DNA of 64,000 nt, taken from positions 496,001-560,000 of the forward strand of contig CALSFV010000033.1 of NCBI GenBank assembly GCA_943737045.1. The letters are read 5' to 3'. Source of the stretch: Parapristionchus giblindavisi. Lineage: Eukaryota; Nematoda; Chromadorea; Rhabditida; Diplogasteridae. A model generated the notes under the pieces. It had not been told where the DNA came from. It did no database searches and saw nothing but the letters and a program-made list of their open reading frames with translations. Below are positions 24,501-37,700 of this stretch, one piece after another. How positions within the stretch are numbered: the first letter of the stretch is position 1; every line of letters starts with the position of its first letter. The position numbers were made by a program, and so were the translations under genes.

Positions 24501-27500
24501 TCATGTCAAACTCTAATCTTGTGTTGATTCCACAATGCCCAAAGTACAAAAGTAGCTTTCACTCTGATAAGACCAAAAGAATACCTGACATGAAAAATTT
24601 TCTGCTAGACCCAGCGTGTCATATACCAAACGAAAGAGCAAAAAAATCTGAGTATTTTGCAACGTACCATGTTGAACAACGGCTGCTCCAGCCGAATTAA
24701 CAACATTGAACCATGCATTTTTAGCATTAAAGAATTCGTGACACGCCAATATTTAATCTAAACTTATCGTAGCATATACCACGTGAAAGAGCAAAACATT
24801 CTGAATAATCTACACTTCAGTTCATGTCAAACTCTAATCTTGTGTTGATTCCACAATGCCCAAAGTACAAAAGTAGCTTTCACTCTGATAAGACCAAAAG
24901 AATACCTGACATGAAAAATTTTCTGCTAGACCCAGCGTGTCATATACCAAACGAAAGAGCAAAAAATTCTGAGTATTTTGCAACGTACCATGTTGAACAA
25001 CGGCTGCTCCAGCCGAATTAACAACATTGAACCATGCATTTTTAGCATTAAAGAATTCGTGACACGCCAATATTTAATCTAAACTTATCGTAGCATATAC
25101 CACGTGAAAGAGCAAAAAATTCTGAATAATCTACACTTCAGTTCATGTCAAACTGTAATCTTGTGTTGATTCCACAATGCCCAAAGTACAAAAGTAGCTT
25201 TCACTCTGATAAGACCAAAAGAATACCTGACATGAAAAATTTTCTGCTAGACCCAGCGTGTCATATACCAAACGAAACAGCAAAAAATTCTGAGTATTTT
25301 GCAACGTTCCATGTTGAACAACGGCCGCTCCAGCCGAATTAACAACATTGAACCATGCATTTTTAGCATTTAAGAATTCGTGACACGCCAATATTTAATC
25401 TAAACTTATCGTAGCATATACCACGTGAAAGAGAAAAAAAATCTGAATAATCTACACTTCAGTTCATGTCAAACTGTAATCTTGTGTTGATTCCACAATG
25501 CCCAAAGTACAAAAGTAGCTTTCACTCTGATAAGACCAAAAGAATACCTGACATGAAAAATTTTCTGCTAGACCCAGCGTGTCATATACCAAACGAAACA
25601 GCAAAAAATTCTGAGTATTTTGCAACGTTCCATGTTGAACAACGGCCGCTCCAGCCGAATTAACAACATTGAACCATGCATTTTTAGCATTAAAGAATTC
25701 GTGATACGCCAATATTTAATCTAAACTTATCGTAGCATATACCACGTGAAAGAGCAAAACATTCTGAATAATCTACACTTCAGTTCATGTCAAAGTGTAA
25801 TCTTGTGTTGATTCCACAATGCCCAAAGTACAAAAGTAGCTTTCACTCTGATAAGACCAAAAGAATACCTGACATGAAAAATTTTCTGCTAGACCCAGCG
25901 TGTCATATACCAAACGAAACAGCAAAAAATTCTGAGTATTTTGCAACGTTCCATGTTGAACAACGGCCGCTCCATCCGAATTAACAACATTGAACCATGC
26001 ATTTTTAGCATTTAAGAATTCGTGACACGCCAATATTTAATCTAAACTTATCGTAGCATATACCACGTGAAAGAGAAAAAAAATCTGAATAATCTACACT
26101 TCAGTTCATGTCAAACTGTAATCTTGTGTTGATTCCACAATGCCCAAAGTACAAAAGTAGCTTTCACTCTGATAAGACCAAAAGAATACCTGACATGAAA
26201 AATTTTCTGCTAGACCCAGCGTGTCATATACCAAACGAAACAGCAAAAAATTCTGAGTATTTTGCAACGTTCCATGTTGAACAACGGCCGCTCCAGCCGA
26301 ATTAACAACATTGAACCATGCATTTTTAGCATTAAAGAATTCGTGATACGCCAATATTTAATCTAAACTTATCGTAGCATATACCACGTGAAAGAGCAAA
26401 ACATTCTGAATAATCTACACTTCAGTTCATGTCAAAGTGTAATCTTGTGTTGATTCCACAATGCCCAAAGTACAAAAGTAGCTTTCACTCTGATAAGACC
26501 AAAAGAATACCTGACATGAAAAATTTTCTGCTAGACCCAGCGTGTCATATACCAAACGAAAGAGCAAAAAATTCTGAGTATTTTGCAACGTACCATGTTG
26601 AACAACGGCTGCTCCAGCCGAATTAACAACATTGAACCATGCATTTTTAGCATTAAAGAATTCGTGACACGCCAATATTTAATCTAAACTTATCGTAGCA
26701 TATACCACGTGAAAGAGAAAAAAAATCTGAATAATCTACACTTCAGTTCATGTCAAACTGTAATCTTGTGTTGATTCCACAATGCCCAAAGTACAAAAGT
26801 AGCTTTCACTCTGATAAGACCAAAAGAATACCTGACATGAAAAATTTTCTGCTAGACCCAGCGTGTCATATACCAAACGAAACAGCAAAAAATTCTGAGT
26901 ATTTTGCAACGTTCCATGTTGAACAACGGCCGCTCCAGCCGAATTAACAACATTGAACCATGCATTTTTAGCATTAAAGAATTCGTGATACGCCAATATT
27001 TAATCTAAACTTATCGTAGCATATACCACGTGAAAGAGCAAAACATTCTGAATAATCTACACTTCAGTTCATGTCAAAGTGTAATCTTGTGTTGATTCCA
27101 CAATGCCCAAAGTACAAAAGTAGCTTTCACTCTGATAAGACCAAAAGAATACCTGACATGAAAAATTTTCTGCTAGACCCAGCGTGTCATATACCAAACG
27201 AAAGAGCAAAAAATTCTGAGTATTTTGCAACGTACCATGTTGAACAACGGCTGCTCCAGCCGAATTAACAACATTGAACCATGCATTTTTAGCATTAAAG
27301 AATTCGTGACACGCCAATATTTAATCTAAACTTATCGTAGCATATACCACGTGAAAGAGCAAAAAAATCTGAATAATCTACACATCAGTTCATGTCAAAG
27401 TGTAATCTTGTGTTGATTCCACAATGCCCAAAGTACAAAAGTAGCTTTCACTCTGATAAGACCAAAAGAATACCTGACATGAAAAATTTTCTGCTAGACC

Positions 27501-28385
27501 CAGCGTGTCATATACCAAACGAAAGAGCAAAAAATTCTGAGTATTTTGCAACGTACCATGTTGAACAACGGCTGCTCCAGCCGAATTAACAACATTTAAC
27601 CATGCATTTTTAGCATTAAAGAATTCGTGACACGCCAATATTTAATCTAAACTTATCGTAGCATATACCACGTGAAAGAGCAAAAAATTCTGAATAATCT
27701 ACACTTCAGTTCATGTCAAAGTGTAATCTTGTGTTGATTCCACAATGCCCAAAGTACAAAAGTAGCTTTCACTCTGATAAGACCAAAAGAATACCTGACA
27801 TGAAAAATTTTCTGCTAGACCCAGCGTATCATATACCAAACGAAACAGCAAAAAATTCTGAGTATTTTGCAACGTTCCATGTTGAACAACGGCCGCTCCA
27901 GCCGAATTAACAACATTGAACCATGCATTTTTAGCATTTAAGAATTCGTGACACGCCAATATTTAATCTAAACTTATCGTAGCATATACCACGTGAAAGA
28001 GAAAAAAAATCTGAATAATCTACACTTCAGTTCATGTCAAACTGTAATCTTGTGTTGATTCCACAATGCCCAAAGTACAAAAGTAGCTTTCACTCTGATA
28101 AGACCAAAAGAATACCTGACATGAAAAATTTTCTGCTAGACCCAGCGTGTCATATACCAAACGAAAGAGCAAAAAATTCTGAGTATTTTGCAACGTACCA
28201 TGTTGAACAACGGCTGCTCCAGCCGAATTAACAACATTGAACCATGCATTTTTAGCATTAAAGAATTCGTGACACGCCAATATTTAATCTAAACTTATCG
28301 TAGCATATACCACGTGAAAGAGCAAAAAAATCTGAATAATCTACACATCAGTTCATGTCAAAGTGTAATCTTGTGTTGATTCCAC
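12532..28385 (-). repeat. Satellite A, reversed, segment 4 (longest uninterrupted stretch)
   Basis: About 49 monomers, nearly all exactly 321 bp. Nested higher-order blocks are visible. A 1284-bp tetramer is marked by AATTAAAAAC at 13781 and 15065 and by CATTCTTAATAATC about 100 bp after each. A five-monomer run beginning at 17441 recurs at 19367 (1926 bp on) and 24503 (7062 bp on). A set with ACATTTAACC recurs near 21810, 23415 and 27590. A subgroup with GAGAAAAAAAATCTG and GCATTTAAG appears only in this segment. It ends mid-monomer at TCCAC, the target of the next insertion. Confidence 0.97.
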
Positions 28386-28717
28386 CACGGCGGTTCAATG
28401 AAGAGAAATCCCTACATTTAACTTTGGCTTGAAGGCTCTTGCATTACGAAAAATCAGCAAAGTTGATTTGCACTGGGCGGGATTCGAACCCACGAGGTTC
28501 GGATCGCTAAACAAAAGCTCTATCCACTAAGCCATCTCGGCATGTCTCGCGAATCGCGAAACTCGATGATAGGTCTAGTCAGAAGCGAGCGCCAGATATA
28601 CCGTAATCAACTTTCGCGCTGGGAGAACGTAGATGTTTTACTGCTTATCATCACTCAGTTTGCGATACTTTCTTTCTCAGGCAAGAGCTTCTTAGTTACT
28701 ATCGTTGAGCCGCCGTG
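28386..28717. mobile_element. 332-bp TIR element with 5-bp TSD
   Basis: The insertion starts CACGGCGGTTCAATGA and ends, read inverted, CACGGCGGCTCAACGA: TIRs of about 16 bp with two mismatches. The satellite word TCCAC is duplicated on either side (28381-28385 and 28718-28722). The element carries a minus-strand tRNA-like sequence near its centre and no transposase. The TIR differs from the TTAA family and the TSD length differs, so it is a separate family; I do not assign a superfamily. Confidence 0.82.
28470..28541 (-). tRNA. tRNA-like gene (probably a pseudogene) inside the 332-bp TIR element
   Basis: The minus strand reads GCCGAGA, then A box TGGCTTAGTGG, a D stem GCT/AGC, and a T arm GTGGG-TTCGAAT-CCCGC that pairs fully with one G-T wobble; the B box is GGTTCGAATCC. 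Total length is 72 nt with normal spacing, and the loop position gives AGC as formal anticodon. The anticodon stem has two mismatches and the acceptor arms pair at few positions. The T and D arms are the best preserved of the tRNA-like sequences here, but function is doubtful. Confidence 0.45.
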
Positions 28718-31700
28718 TCCACAATGCCCAAAGTACAAAAGTAGCTTTCACTCTGATAAGACCAAAAGAATACCTGACATGAAAAATTTTCTGCTAGACC
28801 CAGCGTGTCATATACCAAACCAAAGAGCAAAAAATTCTGAGTATTTTGCAACGTACCATGTTGAACAACGGCTGCTCCAGCCGAATTAACAACATTGAAC
28901 CATGCATTTTTAGCATTAAAGCATTCGTGACACGCCAATATTTAATCTAAACTTATCGTAGCATATACCACGTGAAAGAGCAAAACATTCTGAATAATCT
29001 ACACTTCAGTTCATGTCAAACTGTAATCTTGTGTTGATTCCACAATGCCCAAAGTACAAAAGTAGCTTTCACTCTGATAAGACCAAAAGAATACCTGACA
29101 TGAAAAATTTTCTGCTAGACCCAGCGTGTCATATACCAAACGAAAGAGCAAAAAATTCTGAGTATTTTGCAACGTACCATGTTGAACAACGGCTGCTCAA
29201 GCCGAATTAACAACATTGAACCATGCATTTTTAGCATTAAAGCATTCGTGACACGCCAATATTTAATCTAAACTTATCGTAGCATATACCACGTGAAAGA
29301 GCAAAACATTCTGAATAATCTACACTTCAGTTCATGTCAAACTGTAATCTTGTGTTGATTCCACAATGCCCAAAGTACAAAAGTAGCTTTCACTCTGATA
29401 AGACCAAAAGAATACCTGACATGAAAAATTTTCTGCTAGACCCAGCGTGTCATATACCAAACGAAACAGCAAAAAATTCTGAGTATTTTGCAACGTTCCA
29501 TGTTGAACAACGGCCGCTCCAGCCGAATTAACAACATTGAACCATGCATTTTTAGCATTAAAGAATTCGTGATACGCCAATATTTAATCTAAACTTATCG
29601 TAGCATATACCACGTGAAAGAGCAAAATATTCTGAATAATCTACACTTCAGTTCATGTCAAAGTGTAATCTTGTGTTGATTCCACAATGCCCAAAGTACA
29701 AAAGTAGCTTTCACTCTGATAAGACCAAAAGAATACCTGACATGAAAAATTTTCTGCTAGACCCAGCGTGTCATATACCAAACGAAAGAGCAAAAAATTC
29801 TGAGTATTTTGCAACGTACCATGTTGAACAACGGCTGCTCCAGCCGAATTAACAACATTGAACCATGCATTTTTAGCATTAAAGAATTCGTGACACGCCA
29901 ATATTTAATCTAAACTTATCGTAGAATATACCACGTGAAAGAGCAAAAAATTCTGAATAATCTACACATCAGTTCATGTCAAAGTGTAATCTTGTGTTGA
30001 TTCCACAATGCCCAAAGTACAAAAGTAGCTTTCACTCTGATAAGACCAAAAGAATACCTGACATGAAAAATTTTCTGCTAGACCCAGCGTGTCATATACC
30101 AAACGAAACAGCAAAAAATTCTGAGTATTTTGCAACGTTCCATGTTGAACAACGGCCGCTCCAGCCGAATTAACAACATTGAACCATGCATTTTTAGCAT
30201 TAAAGAATTCGTGATACGCCAATATTTAATCTAAACTTATCGTAGCATATACCACGTGAAAGAGCAAAACATTCTGAATAATCTACACTTCAGTTCATGT
30301 CAAAGTGTAATCTTGTGTTGATTCCACAATGCCCAAAGTACAAAAGTAGCTTTCACTCTGATAAGACCAAAAGAATACCTGACATGAAAAATTTTCTGCT
30401 AGACCCAGCGTGTCATATACCAAACGAAAGAGCAAAAAATTCTGAGTATTTTGCAACGTACCATGTTGAACAACGGCTGCTCAAGCCGAATTAACAACAT
30501 TGAACCATGCATTTTTAGCATTAAAGCATTCGTGACACGCCAATATTTAATCTAAACTTATCGTAGCATATACCACGTGAAAGAGCAAAACATTCTGAAT
30601 AATCTACACTTCAGTTCATGTCAAACTGTAATCATGTGTTGATTCCACAATGCCCAAAGTACAAAAGTAGCTTTCACTCTGATAAGACCAAAAGAATACC
30701 TGACATGAAAAATTTTCTGCTAGACCCAGCGTGTCATATACCAAACGAAAGAGCAAAAAATTCTGAGTATTTTGCAACGTACCATGTTGAACAACGGCTG
30801 CTCAAGCCGAATTAACAACATTGAACCATGCATTTTTAGCATTAAAGCATTCGTGACACGCCAATATTTAATCTAAACTTATCGTAGCATATACCACGTG
30901 AAAGAGCAAAACATTCTGAATAATCTACACTTCAGTTCATGTCAAACTGTAATCATGTGTTGATTCCACAATGCCCAAAGTACAAAAGTAGCTTTCACTC
31001 TGATAAGACCAAAAGAATACCTGACATGAAAAATTTTCTGCTAGACCCAGCGTGTCATATACCAAACGAAACAGCAAAAAATTCTGAGTATTTTGCAACG
31101 TTCCATGTTGAACAACGGCCGCTCCAGCCGAATTAACAACATTGAACCATGCATTTTTAGCATTAAAGAATTCGTGATACGCCAATATTTAATCTAAACT
31201 TATCGTAGCATATACCACGTGAAAGAGCAAAATATTCTGAATAATCTACACTTCAGTTCATGTCAAAGTGTAATCTTGTGTTGATTCCACAATGCCCAAA
31301 GTACAAAAGTAGCTTTCACTCTGATAAGACCAAAAGAATACCTGACATGAAAAATTTTCTGCTAGACCCAGCGTGTCATATACCAAACGAAAGAGCAAAA
31401 AATTCTGAGTATTTTGCAACGTACCATGTTGAACAACGGCTGCTCCAGCCGAATTAACAACATTGAACCATGCATTTTTAGCATTAAAGAATTCGTGACA
31501 CGCCAATATTTAATCTAAACTTATCGTAGCATATACCACGTGAAAGAGCAAAAAATTCTGAATAATCTACACATCAGTTCATGTCAAAGTGTAATCTTGT
31601 GTTGATTCCACAATGCCCAAAGTACAAAAGTAGCTTTCACTCTGATAAGACCAAAAGAATACCTGACATGAAAAATTTTCTGCTAGACCCAGCGTGTCAT

Positions 31701-34700
31701 ATACCAAACGAAAGAGCAAAAAATTCTGAGTATTTTGCAACGTACCATGTTGAACAACGGCTGCTCAAGCCGAATTAACAACATTGAACCATGCATTTTT
31801 AGCATTAAAGCATTCGTGACACGCCAATATTTAATCTAAACTTATCGTAGCATAAACCACGTGAAAGAGCAAAACATTCTGAATAATCTACACTTCAGTT
31901 CATGTCAAACTGTAATCTTGTGTTGATTCCACAATGCCCAAAGTACAAAAGTAGCTTTCACTCTGATAAGACCAAAAGAATACCTGACATGAAAAATTTT
32001 CTGCTAGACCCAGCGTGTCATATACCAAACGAAACAGCAAAAAATTCTGAGTATTTTGCAACGTTCCATGTTGAACAACGGCCGCTCCAGCCGAATTAAC
32101 AACATTGAACCATGCATTTTTAGCATTAAAGAATTCGTGATACGCCAATATTTAATCTAAACTTATCGTAGCATATACCACGTGAAAGAGCAAAACATTC
32201 TGAATAATCTACACTTCAGTTCATGTCAAAGTGTAATCTTGTGTTGATTCCACAATGCCCAAAGTACAAAAGTAGCTTTCACTCTGATAAGACCAAAAGA
32301 ATACCTGACATGAAAAATTTTCTGCTAGACCCAGCGTGTCATATACCAAACGAAAGAGCAAAAAATTCTGAGTATTTTGCAACGTACCATGTTGAACAAC
32401 GGCTGCTCCAGCCGAATTAACAACATTGAACCATGCATTTTTAGCATTAAAGAATTGATACGCCAATATTTAATCTAAACTTATCGTAGCATATACCACG
32501 TGAAAGAGCAAAACATTCTGAATAATCTACACTTCAGTTCATGTCAAACTCTAATCTTGTGTTGATTCCACAATGCCCAAAGTACAAAAGTAGCTTTCAC
32601 TCTGATAAGACCAAAAGAATACCTGACATGAAAAATTTTCTGCTAGACCCAGCGTGTCATATACCAAACGAAAGAGCAAAAAATTCTGAGTATTTTGCAA
32701 CGTACCATGTTGAACAACGGCTGCTCCAGCCGAATTAACAACATTGAACCATGCATTTTTAGCATTAAAGAATTCGTGACACGCCAATATTTAATCTAAA
32801 CTTATCGTAGCATATACCACGTGAAAGAGCAAAAAATTCTGAATAATCTACACTTCAGTTCATGTCAAAGTGTAATCTTGTGTTGATTCCACAATGCCCA
32901 AAGTACAAAAGTAGCTTTCACTCTGATAAGACCAAAAGAATACCTGACATGAAAAATTTTCTGCTAGACCCAGCGTGTCATATACCAAACGAAAGAGCAA
33001 AAAATTCTGAGTATTTTGCAACGTACCATGTTGAACAACGGCTGCTCCAGCCGAATTAACAACATTGAACCATGCATTTTTAGCATTAAAGAATTCGTGA
33101 CACGCCAATATTTAATCTAAACTTATCGTAGAATATACCACGTGAAAGAGCAAAAAATTCTGAATAATCTACACTTCAGTTCATGTCAAAGTGTAATCTT
33201 GTGTTGATTCCACAATGCCCAAAGTACAAAAGTAGCTTTCACTCTGATAAGACCAAAAGAATACCTGACATGAAAGATTTTCTGCTAGACCCAGCGTGTC
33301 ATATACCAAACCAAAGAGCAAAAAATTCTGAGTATTTTGCAACGTACCATGTTGAACAACGGCTGCTCAAGCCGAATTAACAACATTGAACCATGCATTT
33401 TTAGCATTAAAGCATTCGTGACACGCCAATATTTAATCTAAACTTATCGTAGCATATACCACGTGAAAGAGCAAAACATTCTGAATAATCTACACTTCAG
33501 TTCATGTCAAACTGTAATCATGTGTTGATTCCACAATGCCCAAAGTACAAAAGTAGCTTTCACTCTGATAAGACCAAAAGAATACCTGACATGAAAAATT
33601 TTCTGCTAGACCCAGCGTGTCATATACCAAACGAAAGAGCAAAAAATTCTGAGTATTTTGCAACGTACCATGTTGAACAACGGCTGCTCAAGCCGAATTA
33701 ACAACATTGAACCATGCATTTTTAGCATTAAAGCATTCGTGACACGCCAATATTTAATCTAAACTTATCGTAGCATATACCACGTGAAAGAGCAAAACAT
33801 TCTGAATAATCTACACTTCAGTTCATGTCAAACTGTAATCATGTGTTGATTCCACAATGCCCAAAGTACAAAAGTAGCTTTCACTCTGATAAGACCAAAA
33901 GAATACCTGACATGAAAAATTTTCTGCTAGACCCAGCGTGTCATATACCAAACGAAACAGCAAAAAATTCTGAGTATTTTGCAACGTTCCATGTTGAACA
34001 ACGGCCGCTCCAGCCGAATTAACAACATTGAACCATGCATTTTTAGCATTAAAGAATTCGTGATACGCCAATATTTAATCTAAACTTATCGTAGCATATA
34101 CCACGTGAAAGAGCAAAATATTCTGAATAATCTACACTTCAGTTCATGTCAAAGTGTAATCTTGTGTTGATTCCACAATGCCCAAAGTACAAAAGTAGCT
34201 TTCACTCTGATAAGACCAAAAGAATACCTGACATGAAAAATTTTCTGCTAGACCCAGCGTGTCATATACCAAACGAAAGAGCAAAAAATTCTGAGTATTT
34301 TGCAACGTACCATGTTGAACAACGGCTGCTCCAGCCGAATTAACAACATTGAACCATGCATTTTTAGCATTAAAGAATTCGTGACACGCCAATATTTAAT
34401 CTAAACTTATCGTAGCATATACCACGTGAAAGAGCAAAAAATTCTGAATAATCTACACATCAGTTCATGTCAAAGTGTAATCTTGTGTTGATTCCACAAT
34501 GCCCAAAGTACAAAAGTAGCTTTCACTCTGATAAGACCAAAAGAATACCTGACATGAAAAATTTTCTGCTAGACCCAGCGTGTCATATACCAAACCAAAG
34601 AGCAAAAAATTCTGAGTATTTTGCAACGTACCATGTTGAACAACGGCTGCTCCAGCCGAATTAACAACATTGAACCATGCATTTTTAGCATTAAAGAATT

Positions 34701-37700
34701 CGTGACACGCCAATATTTAATCTAAACTTATCGTAGCATATACCACGTGAAAGAGCAAAAAATTCTGAATAATCTACACATCAGTTCATGTCAAAGTGTA
34801 ATCTTGTGTTGATTCCACAATGCCCAAAGTACAAAAGTAGCTTTCACTCTGATAAGACCAAAAGAATACCTGACATGAAAAATTTTCTGCTAGACCCAGC
34901 GTGTCATATACCAAACGAAAGAGCAAAAAATTCTGAGTATTTTGCAACGTACCATGTTGAACAACGGCTGCTCAAGCCGAATTAACAACATTGAACCATG
35001 CATTTTTAGCATTAAAGCATTCGTGACACGCCAATATTTAATCTAAACTTATCGTAGCATAAACCACGTGAAAGAGCAAAACATTCTGAATAATCTACAC
35101 TTCAGTTCATGTCAAACTGTAATCTTGTGTTGATTCCACAATGCCCAAAGTACAAAAGTAGCTTTCACTCTGATAAGACCAAAAGAATACCTGACATGAA
35201 AAATTTTCTGCTAGACCCAGCGTGTCATATACCAAACGAAACAGCAAAAAATTCTGAGTATTTTGCAACGTTCCATGTTGAACAACGGCCGCTCCAGCCG
35301 AATTAACAACATTGAACCATGCATTTTTAGCATTAAAGAATTCGTGATACGCCAATATTTAATCTAAACTTATCGTAGCATATACCACGTGAAAGAGCAA
35401 AACATTCTGAATAATCTACACTTCAGTTCATGTCAAAGTGTAATCTTGTGTTGATTCCACAATGCCCAAAGTACAAAAGTAGCTTTCACTCTGATAAGAC
35501 CAAAAGAATACCTGACATGAAAAATTTTCTGCTAGACCCAGCGTGTCATATACCAAACGAAAGAGCAAAAAATTCTGAGTATTTTGCAACGTACCATGTT
35601 GAACAACGGCTGCTCCAGCCGAATTAACAACATTGAACCATGCATTTTTAGCATTAAAGAATTGATACGCCAATATTTAATCTAAACTTATCGTAGCATA
35701 TACCACGTGAAAGAGCAAAACATTCTGAATAATCTACACTTCAGTTCATGTCAAACTCTAATCTTGTGTTGATTCCACAATGCCCAAAGTACAAAAGTAG
35801 CTTTCACTCTGATAAGACCAAAAGAATACCTGACATGAAAAATTTTCTGCTAGACCCAGCGTGTCATATACCAAACGAAAGAGCAAAAAATTCTGAGTAT
35901 TTTGCAACGTACCATGTTGAACAACGGCTGCTCCAGCCGAATTAACAACATTGAACCATGCATTTTTAGCATTAAAGAATTCGTGACACGCCAATATTTA
36001 ATCTAAACTTATCGTAGCATATACCACGTGAAAGAGCAAAAAATTCTGAATAATCTACACTTCAGTTCATGTCAAAGTGTAATCTTGTGTTGATTCCACA
36101 ATGCCCAAAGTACAAAAGTAGCTTTCACTCTGATAAGACCAAAAGAATACCTGACATGAAAAATTTTCTGCTAGACCCAGCGTGTCATATACCAAACGAA
36201 AGAGCAAAAAATTCTGAGTATTTTGCAACGTACCATGTTGAACAACGGCTGCTCCAGCCGAATTAACAACATTGAACCATGCATTTTTAGCATTAAAGAA
36301 TTCGTGACACGCCAATATTTAATCTAAACTTATCGTAGAATATACCACGTGAAAGAGCAAAAAATTCTGAATAATCTACACTTCAGTTCATGTCAAAGTG
36401 TAATCTTGTGTTGATTCCACAATGCCCAAAGTACAAAAGTAGCTTTCACTCTGATAAGACCAAAAGAATACCTGACATGAAAGATTTTCTGCTAGACCCA
36501 GCGTGTCATATACCAAACCAAAGAGCAAAAAATTCTGAGTATTTTGCAACGTACCATGTTGAACAACGGCTGCTCCAGCCGGATTAACAACATTGAACCA
36601 TGCATTTTTAGCATTAAAGAATTCGTGACACGCCAATATTTAATCTAAACTTATCGTAGCATATACCACGTGAAAGAGCAAAAAATTCTGAATAATCTAC
36701 ACTTCAGTTCATGTCAAACTCTAATCTTGTGTTGATTCCACAATGCCCAAAGTTCAAAAGTAGCTTTCACTCTGATAAGACCAAAAGAATACCTGACATG
36801 AAAAATTTTCTGCTAGACCCAGCGTGTCATATACCAAACGAAAGAGCAAAAAATTCTGAGTATTTTGCAACGTACCATGTTGAACAACGGCTGCTCCAGT
36901 CGAATTAACAACATTGAACCATGCATTTTTAGCATTAAAGAATTGATACGCCAATATTTAATCTAAACTTATCGTAGCATATACCACGTGAAAGAGCAAA
37001 ACATTCTGAATAATCTACACTTCAGTTCATGTCAAACTCTAATCTTGTGTTGATTCCACAATGCCCAAAGTACAAAAGTAGCTTTCACTCTGATAAGACC
37101 AAAAGAATACCTGACATGAAAAATTTTCTGCTAGACCCAGCGTGTCATATACCAAACGAAAGAGCAAAAAATTCTGAGTATTTTGCAACGTACCATGTTG
37201 AACAACGGCTGCTCCAGCCGAATTAACAACATTGAACCATGCATTTTTAGCATTAAAGAATTCGTGACACGCCAATATTTAATCTAAACTTATCGTAGCA
37301 TATACCACGTGAAAGAGCAAAAAATTCTGAATAATCTACACATCAGTTCATGTCAAAGTGTAATCTTGTGTTGATTCCACAATGCCCAAAGTACAAAAGT
37401 AGCTTTCACTCTGATAAGACCAAAAGAATACCTGACATGAAAAATTTTCTGCTAGACCCAGCGTGTCATATACCAAACCAAAGAGCAAAAAATTCTGAGT
37501 ATTTTGCAACGTACCATGTTGAACAACGGCTGCTCCAGCCGAATTAACAACATTTAACCATGCATTTTTAGCATTAAAGAATTCGTGACACGCCAATATT
37601 TAATCTAAACTTATCGTAGCATATACCACGTGAAAGAGCAAAAAATTCTGAATAATCTACACTTCAGTTCATGTCAAAGTGTAATCTTGTGTTGATTCCA

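Noticed and set aside
4692..28541. Functional tRNA genes
   Set aside because: A and B boxes are present but the acceptor and anticodon stems pair poorly in all cases, and each sits inside a transposable element.
28542..28889. 115-aa ORF running from the 332-bp TIR element into satellite A
   Set aside because: It is an accidental fusion across the transposon end: the second half is the satellite frame and the first half overlaps the flank of the tRNA-like sequence.
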